Assembly (NCBI GenBank): GCA_964344935.1
Contig: CAYFPL010000004.1
Span: 62,001 to 126,000 of the forward strand
Length of the DNA: 64,000 nucleotides
Reading direction: 5' to 3'
From: GCA-2731375 sp964344935
Lineage (GTDB): Bacteria; Pseudomonadota; Alphaproteobacteria; GCA-2731375
Part shown: one piece after another, positions 17,429-26,380 of the stretch
How positions within the stretch are numbered: position 1 is the first letter of the stretch
Layout: every line of letters begins with the position of its first letter
The notes under the pieces: model-generated
The model's database searches: none
What the model saw: the letters and a program-made list of their open reading frames with translations, nothing else
Told to the model about the DNA's origin: nothing
Position numbers and translations under genes: made by a program

Positions 17429-19159
17429 ATGTCAGAAAAGTCAGTGAGTTATTGGAGCGATGCCGAACAAGGGTTGCGTGCGGTTGAGTTGCGGGCGGCC
17501 GGGTTCGATCCCTCCAAAGCGGTGAACACCAACGCCGTGGTGACCATCGCCAACGCTTATACCAATGCGCACCGCTGCAACAATCGTGTGCGCCGCATTG
17601 CCGATTTGCTGGTTGATGCCGTGGCTTCAAAGGGTGGGCAGGGCCTCCTGGTCGGTGCGCCGGCGGTCTCCGATGCGCTGACCCAAGGGACCGAGAATGC
17701 CGGCTACAGCCTGGCCTCGCGCGATCTGATGGCCGATTGCATGGAGACGGGCCACTACGCCCACCATGGCAATGCCATGATTGTGGTTTCGGGCTGCGAT
17801 AAGACCGGAGCCGCCGCTCTGATGCCTTTGGCACGCACTAACGCTTTCGGACTGGTGGTGTATCCGGGAACAAGCTCTCCGGGGCGGGTCGACTTTGAAC
17901 CGTGGGCCAGCAAGGGCAACAACATCACCCTCATGGACTATGTTGAGGCGTCTGCCGCCCGCGAGGCCGGTCGCATTTCGGAAGATCAACTGACAAACCT
18001 GCAGCGCTGTGTCATGCCGGGGAGCGGCACGTGCGGCGCGATGTTCACGGCCAATACGATGAGCACCATCGCCGAAGCCATCGGCATGATGTTGCCGCGT
18101 GGTGCCTCGCACCCCGCCGACTACGACGCTGCCAGCGATATCCACGACGACGTCAAGAACCAGGCGCAAGCCAGTGTGGAGGCACTTTACCGCCTCATCG
18201 AGATGGGCATACGGCCGCGGGACATCATGGTGAAGGAAGCCTTCGAAAACGCGGTAACGACCGCCTACGCGATGGGCGGCTCAACCAACATGTACCTGCA
18301 TGTTCTTGCCATCGCCCGCGAGGCCGGTGTGCCGCTCGCCATAGAGGACCTGCAGCGTATTGGCGAACGCGTACCACTGATCGCCAACCTGCAACCCCAT
18401 GGCACCTACGCCATGGTCTCATTGCATCACGTCGGGGGCGTGCCTGTAGTGATGAAGGCGCTGCTAGAGGCCGGCTTGCTGCATGGGGATGTCATGACGG
18501 TAACAGGCAAGACTCTCGCCGAAAACCTGGCCGATGTCCCATTGCCAGAGGACATGCCGGAACAGGATGTGGTGTATCCAGTCTCGCGGCCGTTTGCAGC
18601 GCCCGGAAATCATATTTCTGTTTTGTCGGGATCGTTGGCGCCGGAGAGCTGCGTGCTGAAGCTCTCGGGAAAGACGCTGGAGGACGGCGAATTTCGCGGC
18701 ACGGCGAAGGTTTTCGACAGTGAACCAGCAGCCAGCGCCGCAATCCGCAGCGGCAACGTTGTTGCGGGTGATGTCGTTGTCGTTCGGAACGTGGGCCCGG
18801 TGGGCGCGCCGGGCATGCCCGAAATGGTGCATCTAACGGTTCAGCTTCAGGGACGCGGTTTGGGCAAGGATGTCGCGTTGATCACGGACGGCCGCTTCTC
18901 CGGTGTTTCCCACGGCATACTGGTCGGGCATATCTGTCCCGAAGCCGCAAAAGGCGGGCCCATTGGCGTGGTGCGCGATGGTGATACCATTGTTATCAAC
19001 CCAATAACCCGCCGGCTCGACCTGGACATTACGCCGGACGAGATGACTGCCCGCATGGCGCAGATGGGTACACCAGAGCTATCCGACGTACCGGAGAGTT
19101 CCGTGTTGGGCAAATACCGACGTTTGGTCTCCAGCGCGCATTACGGCTGCGTTCTGTAG
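17429..19159 (+). CDS. IlvD/Edd-family dehydratase (dihydroxy-acid or sugar-acid type)
   Basis: This 576-aa iron-sulfur dehydratase has the three cysteines expected for cluster binding: C50 (HRCNNR), C123 (SGCDKTG) and C202 (SGTCGAMFTANTM). Other family marks are the GGSTNMYLH segment near 285 and GPVGAPGMPEM and DGRFSGVSHG toward the C-terminus. Members remove water from 2,3-dihydroxy acids: branched-chain precursors for IlvD, 6-phosphogluconate for Edd, aldonic acids for others. Divergence from the usual N-terminal CN-x2-L-H pattern and the catabolic neighbourhood favour a sugar-acid or related hydroxy-acid dehydratase over the biosynthetic IlvD. ATG 17429 follows a CCGGGGAA ribosome site; the GTG immediately before it is less likely. 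Confidence 0.88.
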   Translation: MSEKSVSYWSDAEQGLRAVELRAAGFDPSKAVNTNAVVTIANAYTNAHRCNNRVRRIADLLVDAVASKGGQGLLVGAPAVSDALTQGTENAGYSLASRDLMADCMETGHYAHHGNAMIVVSGCDKTGAAALMPLARTNAFGLVVYPGTSSPGRVDFEPWASKGNNITLMDYVEASAAREAGRISEDQLTNLQRCVMPGSGTCGAMFTANTMSTIAEAIGMMLPRGASHPADYDAASDIHDDVKNQAQASVEALYRLIEMGIRPRDIMVKEAFENAVTTAYAMGGSTNMYLHVLAIAREAGVPLAIEDLQRIGERVPLIANLQPHGTYAMVSLHHVGGVPVVMKALLEAGLLHGDVMTVTGKTLAENLADVPLPEDMPEQDVVYPVSRPFAAPGNHISVLSGSLAPESCVLKLSGKTLEDGEFRGTAKVFDSEPAASAAIRSGNVVAGDVVVVRNVGPVGAPGMPEMVHLTVQLQGRGLGKDVALITDGRFSGVSHGILVGHICPEAAKGGPIGVVRDGDTIVINPITRRLDLDITPDEMTARMAQMGTPELSDVPESSVLGKYRRLVSSAHYGCVL

Positions 19160-19247
19160 CGAACTTCGGTTCATCTTAGGTCGACAACGCAGTGAGATAG
19201 ACCGCCGCCTGACGCCGGCTCCCGCGGCAGCAGAAACCATCAACGTC

Positions 19248-19278
19248 GACCGTATCATTCCGTGACAGAGATACGGTC
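19248..19278. terminator. Putative hairpin terminator between convergent genes
   Basis: A 9-bp inverted repeat (GACCGTATC / GATACGGTC) with a 13-base loop lies between the dehydratase stop and the convergent yghU stop. TATCCTTCT follows on the plus strand. The U-tract is poor, so function as a terminator is only plausible. Confidence 0.4.
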
Positions 19279-19294
19279 TATCCTTCTGCCCGCC

Positions 19295-20164
19295 TTAGTC
19301 CGCCGCCTCGACTTTGTCCTGGGTCTTGGTTTCGAAATCCGAGGCGTCATGCCGTTCGCGCAGTTGCTCGTGCGGTTCGCCGCGCACGCGGTTGACCATG
19401 CGGCCGCGCTTGACCGGCTCGCGGGCGTGGATTTCCTCCGCCCAACGCAGGACGTTGGTGTAGGAACGGGCCTCGAGAAATTCTTCTGCGCCGTACTGGT
19501 CGAAAATGACGAGGCCGCCGTACCAGGGCCAAATTGCCATGTCGGCAATGGTGTATTCATCGCCACACATGAAGCGGTTATCGGCCAGACGCCGGTCGAG
19601 CACGTCGAGCTGCCGCTTGGTTTCCATGGTGTAGCGATCGATGGGGTATTGCTGCTTTTCTTCCGCATAGGCGTAAAAATGGCCGAAGCCACCGCCAAGA
19701 TAGGGCGTGCTGCCCATTTGCCAGAACAGCCAGGACAGGCACTCAGCCCGCAGCGCGGGATCGCTGGGTAGGAATTCGCCGAACTTCTCGGCTAGGTATA
19801 AAAGTATCGCACCAGACTCGAATACCCGGGTTGGCGGGTTCGTACTGTGGTCCATCAGCGCCGGGATCTTGGAGTTCGGATTGGCCGCGACGAAACCGCT
19901 GCCGAACTGATCGCCATCGCCGATTTTGATCAGCCAGGCGTCGTACTCGGCCCCGGCATGGCCCTTCGCCAAGAGCTCTTCCAGCAGTATCGTCACCTTC
20001 ACACCGTTCGGGGTCCCGAGCGAATAGAGTTGCAAGGGGTGCTTGCCGACGGGCAGCTCTTTCTCGTGTGTGGCGCCTGCGATGGGACGATTGGTGCTGG
20101 TAAATTGCCCCTGTTTCTGGCCTTCCCATTTCCAGATTTTCGGCGGCGTGTAGGACGATGTCAT
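19295..20164 (-). CDS. yghU: YghU-type glutathione-dependent disulfide-bond oxidoreductase
   Basis: The 289-aa protein matches Escherichia coli YghU across its length as I recall it: THEKELPVGKHPLQLYSLG, EYDAWLIKIGDGDQFGSGF, NPNSKIPALMDH, FESGAILLYLAEKFG and the C-terminal ERHDASDFETKTQDK. YghU is a Nu-class GST that binds two glutathiones and reduces disulfides or organic peroxides rather than conjugating substrates. The start at 20164 (MTSSYTPPKIW) corresponds to the YghU start; 14 further residues in frame upstream look unrelated. It is divergent from the Cys-type hydrolase gene, with a 173-base intergenic region. Confidence 0.95.
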   Translation of the reverse strand: MTSSYTPPKIWKWEGQKQGQFTSTNRPIAGATHEKELPVGKHPLQLYSLGTPNGVKVTILLEELLAKGHAGAEYDAWLIKIGDGDQFGSGFVAANPNSKIPALMDHSTNPPTRVFESGAILLYLAEKFGEFLPSDPALRAECLSWLFWQMGSTPYLGGGFGHFYAYAEEKQQYPIDRYTMETKRQLDVLDRRLADNRFMCGDEYTIADMAIWPWYGGLVIFDQYGAEEFLEARSYTNVLRWAEEIHAREPVKRGRMVNRVRGEPHEQLRERHDASDFETKTQDKVEAAD

Positions 20165-20337
20165 AGGGTTTTTTCCGTTCCGAGTTTCGTGGTTGCGAAC
20201 AGCCATACCATATCTGTGGCCGGCATGGGTATTCGTTGCGACGAACAGAGCCGTCTTGATGTTCAGAGCGGTATTCGTGCAGAGTTGGGGACCGTCTGTA
20301 CAATTGCAGTCTACAACATGGGGAAGGGAGAACCGCC

Positions 20338-21105
20338 ATGCCCACCTTTGAAAACGGGCCCGTGACGATCCACTACGAGGAGGCCGGTTCCGGCTTTCCG
20401 CTGCTGGTCATACCCGGCGGTGGGTTGAATGCCACCATTGCCGGCCTGGCCGATCATGCTTTCAATCCGCTGGAGGAATTCAGCGACGAATACCGCGTCA
20501 TTGCGCTGGATTTGCGTAATGCCAATGGCGGCCAGACCGAAGGGCCCCTCGATATCGAGCGGACATGGGATGCTTTCACCGACGACCAGCTTGGTCTGAT
20601 GGATCATCTTGGTATCGACCGGTTCATGGTGATGGGCTTTTGCATTGGCGGTCCCATGATCTGGAACCTGCTGAAACGTGCCGGCGACCGGGTCGCCGCC
20701 GCTACGCTGGTGCATCCCAGCGGCTTCATCTCCAGCCATCCCGACATCTACTATAAAAATAACATCACCGGTTGGGCGCCGGAGTTCACCAAGCGGCATC
20801 CCGAGTACACAATGGAAATGGCGTCCGATTTCCTCAACAACATGTACACCAAGCGGGCGGACTTTGTGATAACCGTCGACCGTGATTTCGTGCGGCAATG
20901 TCAGACGCCGGTGCTGATCCTGCCGGACGACATCCCCGCGCACCCCTACGCGACGGCGATGGAATCAGCGCTGCTGGCGCCGAACGCGCAGGTTAGCCTT
21001 TATCCCTGGAAAGAGAACGACAGAAAGATTGCGCTGGCATTGCGGCACATTCGCGGTTTCCTGGCCATGAACTCAACCGCGGTACTGGCGAAGGCAGCGG
21101 AATAG
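20338..21105 (+). CDS. Alpha/beta hydrolase with a Cys nucleophile
   Basis: The 255-aa protein has an alpha/beta hydrolase core: oxyanion strand PLLVIPGGGLN, then YRVIALDLRNANGG, and the nucleophile elbow MGFCIGGPM with C102 where Ser is usual. DDIPAHPYATAM supplies an acid (D200 or D201 region). The canonical GxGH base near the C-terminus is missing; a His in LALRHIRGFL may replace it. Cys nucleophiles occur in dienelactone hydrolases. The start follows GGGGAAGGGAGAACCGCC. Downstream genes for a Gfo/Idh/MocA protein and an amidohydrolase are on the same strand and may share a transcript. Confidence 0.85.
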   Translation: MPTFENGPVTIHYEEAGSGFPLLVIPGGGLNATIAGLADHAFNPLEEFSDEYRVIALDLRNANGGQTEGPLDIERTWDAFTDDQLGLMDHLGIDRFMVMGFCIGGPMIWNLLKRAGDRVAAATLVHPSGFISSHPDIYYKNNITGWAPEFTKRHPEYTMEMASDFLNNMYTKRADFVITVDRDFVRQCQTPVLILPDDIPAHPYATAMESALLAPNAQVSLYPWKENDRKIALALRHIRGFLAMNSTAVLAKAAE

Positions 21106-21153
21106 ATCGTCATACGGCGACGGCGAGCAGAAACAGATGTAAAGGAAACAACC

Positions 21154-22254
21154 GTGACAGACAGGATCAGGGTCGGCATTGTTGGCGCAACGGTGACGCC
21201 AGGAGGAAGTGGCTGGGGCGCCAACGCCCATGTGCCGGCATTGCAGGCATTGCCTGGCTTCGAATTGAAGGCGGTGTGCACGGCGCACGAGGAAACCGCG
21301 AATGCATCGGCCGAGGAATTCGGCGCCGAACTGGCCTTTCACGATATGAGCGAGATGGTCGCGCACCCTGATGTTGATCTTGTCGCCGTCGTCGTCCGTG
21401 TTCCCTGGCACAAGGAACTGGTTATGGCCGCGATCGAGGCCAAAAAGCCAGTCTGTTGCGAGTGGCCCTTGGGGGCGCACCTGGCTGAAGCGACCGAAAT
21501 GGCCAATGGCGCAAATGCGGCGGGGCTACCAAGCCTGGTTGGCCTGCAGGCTCAAAGCGACCCGGCGGTGATGTATGCCCGCGATTTGGTCGCCGACGGT
21601 AAAATCGGCGACATCGTATCGGTGAACCAAAGGGTGATCGTCGGCGCCATCACCGAGCGGGGTGACGGCCGCATCTGGCAGGGCATCCGCGCCAATGGCG
21701 CCAATCCCATGACCATACCAGGCGGCCACGCGATTGATGCTCTCTGCTATATCGCCGGGGAGTTTGCCGAGATCGGTGCGCGGGTTACGACCCGCATCGA
21801 CATGTGGAAGCACGCGGTGACGGGTGATGATTTTCCCGTGGATGCCCCCGATACGGTTTCCGCTGCGGGCGTGCTCGTGAATGGCGCCGAAGTTTCCTAC
21901 CAGGTGGCGAGCGTTCCATATAACGCCAGCGGCACCCGTATCGAGATCTATGGCCGCAAGGGGACCCTGGTATTGACCTCCAAGTCCGTCAATATTGGCC
22001 CGAGCCAGCTGCACATGGCCGTCGGCAATGAGGATATGGCCGAGGTTACGCCGCCGGACAGCTATCGCCTCATTCCGGCGGATATGGCGCCCGGCCCTGG
22101 CCGAAATGTTGGCCAGGCCTATGCCCGATTTGCCGATGCCCTGAAATCTGGGAAGGCTGAAGCTCCGGATTTCAAAGATGCTGTCACCCGGCATGCCTTG
22201 ATCGATGCCATGGAGCGATCCCATCGGGACGGCAAAGTGATCAAATTGGCATAG
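21154..22254 (+). CDS. Gfo/Idh/MocA-family NAD(P)-dependent oxidoreductase
   Basis: The 366-aa protein starts at GTG 21154, after AAAGGAAACAACC. The N-terminal Rossmann fold reads RVGIVGATVTPGG, with a longer loop than the common GxGxxG. The usual EKP motif appears as CEWPLG near residue 111, a variant seen in galactose dehydrogenase-like members. A later GGHAIDALCYIAGEF gives the active-site His on the second-domain helix. It probably oxidises a sugar, sugar acid or cyclitol. It lies 48 bases after the Cys-type hydrolase and 92 before the amidohydrolase. Confidence 0.9.
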   Translation: MTDRIRVGIVGATVTPGGSGWGANAHVPALQALPGFELKAVCTAHEETANASAEEFGAELAFHDMSEMVAHPDVDLVAVVVRVPWHKELVMAAIEAKKPVCCEWPLGAHLAEATEMANGANAAGLPSLVGLQAQSDPAVMYARDLVADGKIGDIVSVNQRVIVGAITERGDGRIWQGIRANGANPMTIPGGHAIDALCYIAGEFAEIGARVTTRIDMWKHAVTGDDFPVDAPDTVSAAGVLVNGAEVSYQVASVPYNASGTRIEIYGRKGTLVLTSKSVNIGPSQLHMAVGNEDMAEVTPPDSYRLIPADMAPGPGRNVGQAYARFADALKSGKAEAPDFKDAVTRHALIDAMERSHRDGKVIKLA

Positions 22255-22346
22255 GTTCTGGTCAGACACCAACAGCGGCCAATCCTTGCCGATCGCGGGA
22301 AACTGGAGGACAATTGCCGGCAGACCAAGGGGGAGAAATAGACGCC

Positions 22347-23495
22347 ATGTCCTATAACCTGATTTCCGGTGACAACCATATTGACCTGACCTATTGCCCG
22401 GCCGACCTCTGGTCCGGTCCGGCGCCGGCAAACTGGAAAAAGGCCGTGCCGTATTGTGAGGAACGGGATGACGGGCTGCATTGGATCATCGAGGGCCAGG
22501 ATAAGGGCATGTGGAACGGGGTCGGCCCCGGTTTCCTGAAATATCAAAAAGGCGCCTTCGTCCGTGTCGACGAGATGAAAGAATACGGCTTCGAATGGGA
22601 CAATCATGCCGGTGCCAGTCCGCGGCCGACAACGCCGGAATTGCGCATTGCTGATCTGGACAGGGACGGACTGGACGCCGAGATCGTTTATGGCTGCCTG
22701 ATGATCAACGAAATGATCCAGGACGGTGACATGCGCCTTTGGGTCGATCAGATCTATAACGACTGGGTGGCTGATTTCGCCAAACGGGCCGACCCCAACC
22801 GGGTCTTCCCCTTGGCCCTGGTGCCGAACCATGACCCGGCGGCGGCGGCGGCGGAAGTGCGTCGCTGTGCCAAGATGGGCCTGCGCGGCGGCGACCTGGC
22901 CTTCAAGGGCATGGCCCTGCCGCTCTGGCATCATGACTGGGACGCCCTTTGGGAAGCGGCGGCGGAATGCAAATTTCCCATCGCCTTCCACTCAACGGGT
23001 TTCAAGGCCTTGCGGGCGCCCGACGGGCCGGAGATGGAGAAGGAATACTTTACAGAGTTCCGCCTGGTGCGTTCCGCCTTGTTTCAGCTCGATACCATGG
23101 AAGTATTGGTCTCACTTCTGACCTCAGGCGCTTGCGAACGGTATCCCGACTTCAATTTCGTCCTTGGGGAATCCGGTGTCACTTGGCTGCCTTACGTCTT
23201 TGATAGGCTCGACACCGAATATTTCGATCGGGCCCAGAGCCTGGGCTTCAAGATGGCGCCAAGCGACTATTTCCGCCGCCAGGGTTTCGTCACCTATCAG
23301 CAGGACAAGTTCCTTGAACCGATCGTGCCGCTGATCGGTGAGGACAACATCATCTGGGGTGCCGATTACCCGCATCCGGATTGCCTGTGGCCGGATAGCA
23401 AAAAGATCCTGGACCAGAACCTCTCGGCCTTCAGCCCCGCCACACGGCAAAAGATCACCCGCGACAATGCCGCGCGATTGTATGGCTTGAATTAA
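22347..23495 (+). CDS. Amidohydrolase family protein (ACMSD-like, TIM barrel)
   Basis: The 382-aa protein is a metal-dependent hydrolase or decarboxylase of the amidohydrolase-2 type. It shows the N-terminal D-x-H metal motif (SGDNHIDL, D9/H11), a His on a middle strand (PIAFHSTG), and a C-terminal Asp in IIWGADYPHPDCLWPDS, as in aminocarboxymuconate semialdehyde decarboxylase relatives. Such enzymes act on aromatic acids or ring-cleavage products. The start has GGGGGAGAAATAGACGCC upstream; an in-frame start 33 bases earlier lacks conserved sequence. It is the last of the three-gene plus-strand set that starts at 20338. Confidence 0.88.
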   Translation: MSYNLISGDNHIDLTYCPADLWSGPAPANWKKAVPYCEERDDGLHWIIEGQDKGMWNGVGPGFLKYQKGAFVRVDEMKEYGFEWDNHAGASPRPTTPELRIADLDRDGLDAEIVYGCLMINEMIQDGDMRLWVDQIYNDWVADFAKRADPNRVFPLALVPNHDPAAAAAEVRRCAKMGLRGGDLAFKGMALPLWHHDWDALWEAAAECKFPIAFHSTGFKALRAPDGPEMEKEYFTEFRLVRSALFQLDTMEVLVSLLTSGACERYPDFNFVLGESGVTWLPYVFDRLDTEYFDRAQSLGFKMAPSDYFRRQGFVTYQQDKFLEPIVPLIGEDNIIWGADYPHPDCLWPDSKKILDQNLSAFSPATRQKITRDNAARLYGLN

Positions 23496-23568
23496 AGCCG
23501 GGGTGCAGCGTAGAAATGCCCGCCGGCCCGTTGGGCCGGACCTTGCCCATGAGATGTCATGAGACGTG

Positions 23569-24390
23569 ATGCCTAGCCGCAGTCCGTTCGAATTGTTCAC
23601 CTACTATTTCCTCGAGGTCATATTGACCCTGGCGGGGCTCATCACCGTGCTTACGCCGCTGGCGTTGTGGGCGGTGCCGCAAATGGGCGATATGGCGATC
23701 CCGGTCTACTATTATGTGACATCCATCGGGGTGGGAGCGCTCGCCGCCGTGATCGGTTTGTCTTGGCTGCAAAGGGTGCTGTTCCCGGAGCGCGCGCGGG
23801 GTGGCCGCGCCAAGAACCTGGACGAATTGCGCCAAGCGCGGGTCGATTGGGAGGAAGAGCAGGAAGCCAAGCTCAAGGCCGGGTGGCGCCTGCGCAGGGG
23901 CAAAGGCCATGCCAAGCGCGATCTGGGCCAGATGCTGGGTATTGCCGCACTCCTCGGCACCGCTTTCCTTATGATCTTTCTGCCCAGTTGGGCTTTGATC
24001 GAGCAGGGGATCGCGCCGAAAGCCGGGCAAACTATTCTGATCGTCGACCAGGACCCGGGCGATCGCGACCGCATCCGTCGCCTGCTTCTCCGCTCCGGCT
24101 TCAAGGTCTTGGAAGCCCAAACGGTGGCCGAGGGATTGGCGCACCTTGGCGGTGAGGCGGAAGTAGACCTGGTCCTGGCGGACGTAATGGTGCTGGATGG
24201 TTTGAGAGGCGTCGAAATGGTCCGCCAGGTACGCCAGACGCTGCCGGACCTGAAAGTGGTCTACACGGGTCAAACGGCCGACAAATGGAAAATCCGCGAG
24301 GAACTGGGAGAGGAGGCGGCTGTTTTATGGAAGCCGTTCCTCAATACCGAACTGCGCGCGCGGGTCAAAACCGTGCTTGCCGGTAAATGA
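23569..24390 (+). CDS. Membrane protein with C-terminal receiver domain
   Basis: The 273-aa protein has three hydrophobic helices (about 14-36, 47-67 and 119-141) and a charged linker between the second and third (residues 76-118, rich in Arg, Lys and Glu). The third helix is followed directly by a CheY-like receiver (about 154-272). The receiver has D160 in the acidic pocket, phospho-acceptor D205 in LADVMVLDG, a Thr in VVYTGQ and K255 in LWKP, so it should be competent for phosphorylation. There is no kinase, output or DNA-binding domain. Membrane-tethered stand-alone receivers are uncommon. The GTG at 23566 is an alternative start. Confidence 0.85.
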   Translation: MPSRSPFELFTYYFLEVILTLAGLITVLTPLALWAVPQMGDMAIPVYYYVTSIGVGALAAVIGLSWLQRVLFPERARGGRAKNLDELRQARVDWEEEQEAKLKAGWRLRRGKGHAKRDLGQMLGIAALLGTAFLMIFLPSWALIEQGIAPKAGQTILIVDQDPGDRDRIRRLLLRSGFKVLEAQTVAEGLAHLGGEAEVDLVLADVMVLDGLRGVEMVRQVRQTLPDLKVVYTGQTADKWKIREELGEEAAVLWKPFLNTELRARVKTVLAGK

Positions 24391-24436
24391 ACCACGCATC
24401 GCCGTGACCAAAAGTGGATGTGCCTAGATCGGCAGA

Positions 24437-25735
24437 CTAATTTGGCTTCAGCTTGAAACTGACGGTAAGCCACAACTTTTTGATATCAACAGCAAAGGTG
24501 TCGGCATCGTAGTCGGCGTATTGCAGGCTGAAAGTAACCGGACCCATGTCTGAAACAGCACCCAGACCTTTGGAAAAGGTCTTGGCAATGCCTAGGTTCC
24601 ATTCGCGGCCATAATCCGTGCTGCCGTCATCATCGGTGAATTTATGATAGGCGCCGAACAGCTTGATGCCGCCGACACCGCCAATCGGGGGCAAAGTGGT
24701 CTTGGCCTTGCCGTACAGATCCCGTAAACCGCCGGCGGGTGTGGCGAGAAACTGATCCGTTACGCCGTTGAACTTGTGCAGCGTGGCCAAAGGGGTTTGA
24801 AATGCCTGGGTGCCGTTGCCGTCCAATTGTTCGACGCCCGCGCTCAGACGCCATCCGTGAAATCCCAAACCTGGTTCAGCGTTGTAATACCAAAGATCGA
24901 AATCTGCAGCGTTGTTGCCGTGGTCATCCTGGCGCGCAGCCGTTCCAGCGAAATAGGCAGTGACATTTGAATTGAACTTCTGTTTGGCATTGACCAGTAC
25001 GCCATAACTGGAGGAGGAGTTGGCGGCCTGGGCGGCGCGATCATAATCCAGGAACAGTGCGAAGGGCGTGATGATCGCTGGTTCGAGACCTCGATATTGC
25101 ACACGCAGGCCATGACCCCTTAGATCCAAACGCCCGGCCGCCGAGTCCCGACCAAAGATTCGATGCACCCGGTCGATGAACAGATACTCCAGCTGGGTAT
25201 CAGGCAGAGCATTGGTGCTTAGACGGAAGGCATCGAAAGTCTGTTCGTTTTGCCGAAATCCCACATTGCCGACAAACCGCGCGTTGTCCCAAATCACACG
25301 CTGGCGGCCAAGTTTGATGACTGACTGGGGGATGACCCCGTCGCCGACAAGATAAAACTGGTTAAGGGCGAAATCGTCGGGATCGGCGACGACCGGATAG
25401 GTGGCCTTGCCGTTGATGGTATCGTTGAACGCTTGACCACCGAGATGTTCGACCCATTCCACATCAAAGCCAGCGCCAATGCCCATGATCCGACCGGTTT
25501 CATAACCGGCGCGCACGCGCACCGTATGCGCGGCGGCATCCTTGGCGCGGCCGCTTTGATCCACCTGTTCGAGGCGATAACGTGCATCAAGGATTGGCTT
25601 GCCGTCCTCGATCAGCGTCTTCAAACCATCGGCCAAGGCAGGGCTCGATGCAAAGGCAATCGCGAGACCGATTAAGATTTTTCCGCATATGTAATTTGCG
25701 GACCGGAGATGACGATCGACGCTGGGGTTCTTCAT
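24437..25735 (-). CDS. Outer-membrane beta-barrel (porin-like) protein
   Basis: The 432-aa protein has a long signal sequence (basic start, hydrophobic ILIGLAIAFASSPALA, cleavage near residue 36). Amphipathic beta-strands run to the C-terminus, which ends LWLTVSFKLKPN. The sequence DARYRLEQVDQSG, then VRVRAGYET, with KLGRQRVIWDNARFVGNVGFRQNEQTFDAFR in the middle (split here only for description), recalls alginate-export-type porins. Its likely job is uptake or export of a small solute across the outer membrane. It lies convergent to the receiver protein gene, 46 bases apart, and is followed upstream by 209 non-coding bases that should hold its promoter. Confidence 0.78.
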   Translation of the reverse strand: MKNPSVDRHLRSANYICGKILIGLAIAFASSPALADGLKTLIEDGKPILDARYRLEQVDQSGRAKDAAAHTVRVRAGYETGRIMGIGAGFDVEWVEHLGGQAFNDTINGKATYPVVADPDDFALNQFYLVGDGVIPQSVIKLGRQRVIWDNARFVGNVGFRQNEQTFDAFRLSTNALPDTQLEYLFIDRVHRIFGRDSAAGRLDLRGHGLRVQYRGLEPAIITPFALFLDYDRAAQAANSSSSYGVLVNAKQKFNSNVTAYFAGTAARQDDHGNNAADFDLWYYNAEPGLGFHGWRLSAGVEQLDGNGTQAFQTPLATLHKFNGVTDQFLATPAGGLRDLYGKAKTTLPPIGGVGGIKLFGAYHKFTDDDGSTDYGREWNLGIAKTFSKGLGAVSDMGPVTFSLQYADYDADTFAVDIKKLWLTVSFKLKPN

Positions 25736-25944
25736 GCTGGTCCCATTTGGCTGTTCGATTTTCGCCCAATATGTCGAACGGCCAATGCTGCTGCATTGAT
25801 AAGGCTCAATCGGGTTATGAGGGTGAGATTGGACCAGAGCCGCAAATATGAACCAGGTTCACTCAATCAGGCGACCCGACGCCAGTGACGTTAGAAATAG
25901 GAGGGCAGGGACCCTCTGTCGGCGTCTCGAAATTGGCCGGACGG

Positions 25945-26334
25945 TTATTTTCGCTTTTTCTCTTCCGTCGGTCCGCCGGCGTCGCGCCAGGCAGGCAGGC
26001 CGCCAAACAGTTGGGCCACGTTCTTGATGCCTAAATCCTGAAGTGATTTGGCGCAAAGTGCGGAGCGCCATTCCGCATTGCAGAACAGCACGTAGGTCTT
26101 TTCGCCATCGCCATAGATGTCGCGAAAATACGGACTTTCGGGATCGAACCAGAATTCGATCATGCCGCGGGGCGCATGCAGGGCGCCCTTGATGGTGCCG
26201 CTTTTCTCAACTTCGCGAACGTCCCGCACATCGACAAAGACAAGGTCGCCGTCACCATACTTTGGCAATGCCTCGTCCACATTCATCGCGGTGATTTCGG
26301 TTTGCGCTTGTTCGGCCAGTTCTTTTATGCCCAT
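25945..26334 (-). CDS. Rhodanese-like domain protein
   Basis: This 129-aa single-domain rhodanese shows VFVDVRDVREVEKSGTIKGA at residues 32-51, the substrate-side Arg in APRGM, and the active loop CNAEWRSA with C85 as sulfur-accepting cysteine. This loop follows the C-x4-R rhodanese pattern. It may transfer sulfur to cyanide, thiols or proteins in the cytoplasm. The C-terminus is highly basic (EEKKRK). The start at 26334 (MGIKELAEQ) is chosen because it lies 46 bases after the stop of the enoyl-CoA isomerase gene, and longer frames would run into that gene. Confidence 0.9.
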   Translation of the reverse strand: MGIKELAEQAQTEITAMNVDEALPKYGDGDLVFVDVRDVREVEKSGTIKGALHAPRGMIEFWFDPESPYFRDIYGDGEKTYVLFCNAEWRSALCAKSLQDLGIKNVAQLFGGLPAWRDAGGPTEEKKRK

Positions 26335-26380
26335 GGTCCCATTGCCTTTGCGTCTCGCCGTGCCAGTCTGTCTTTTGTGT

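Noticed and set aside
22119..22991. Minus-strand frame of 290 codons over the amidohydrolase gene
   Set aside because: The plus-strand amidohydrolase has clear metal motifs; the antisense frame does not.
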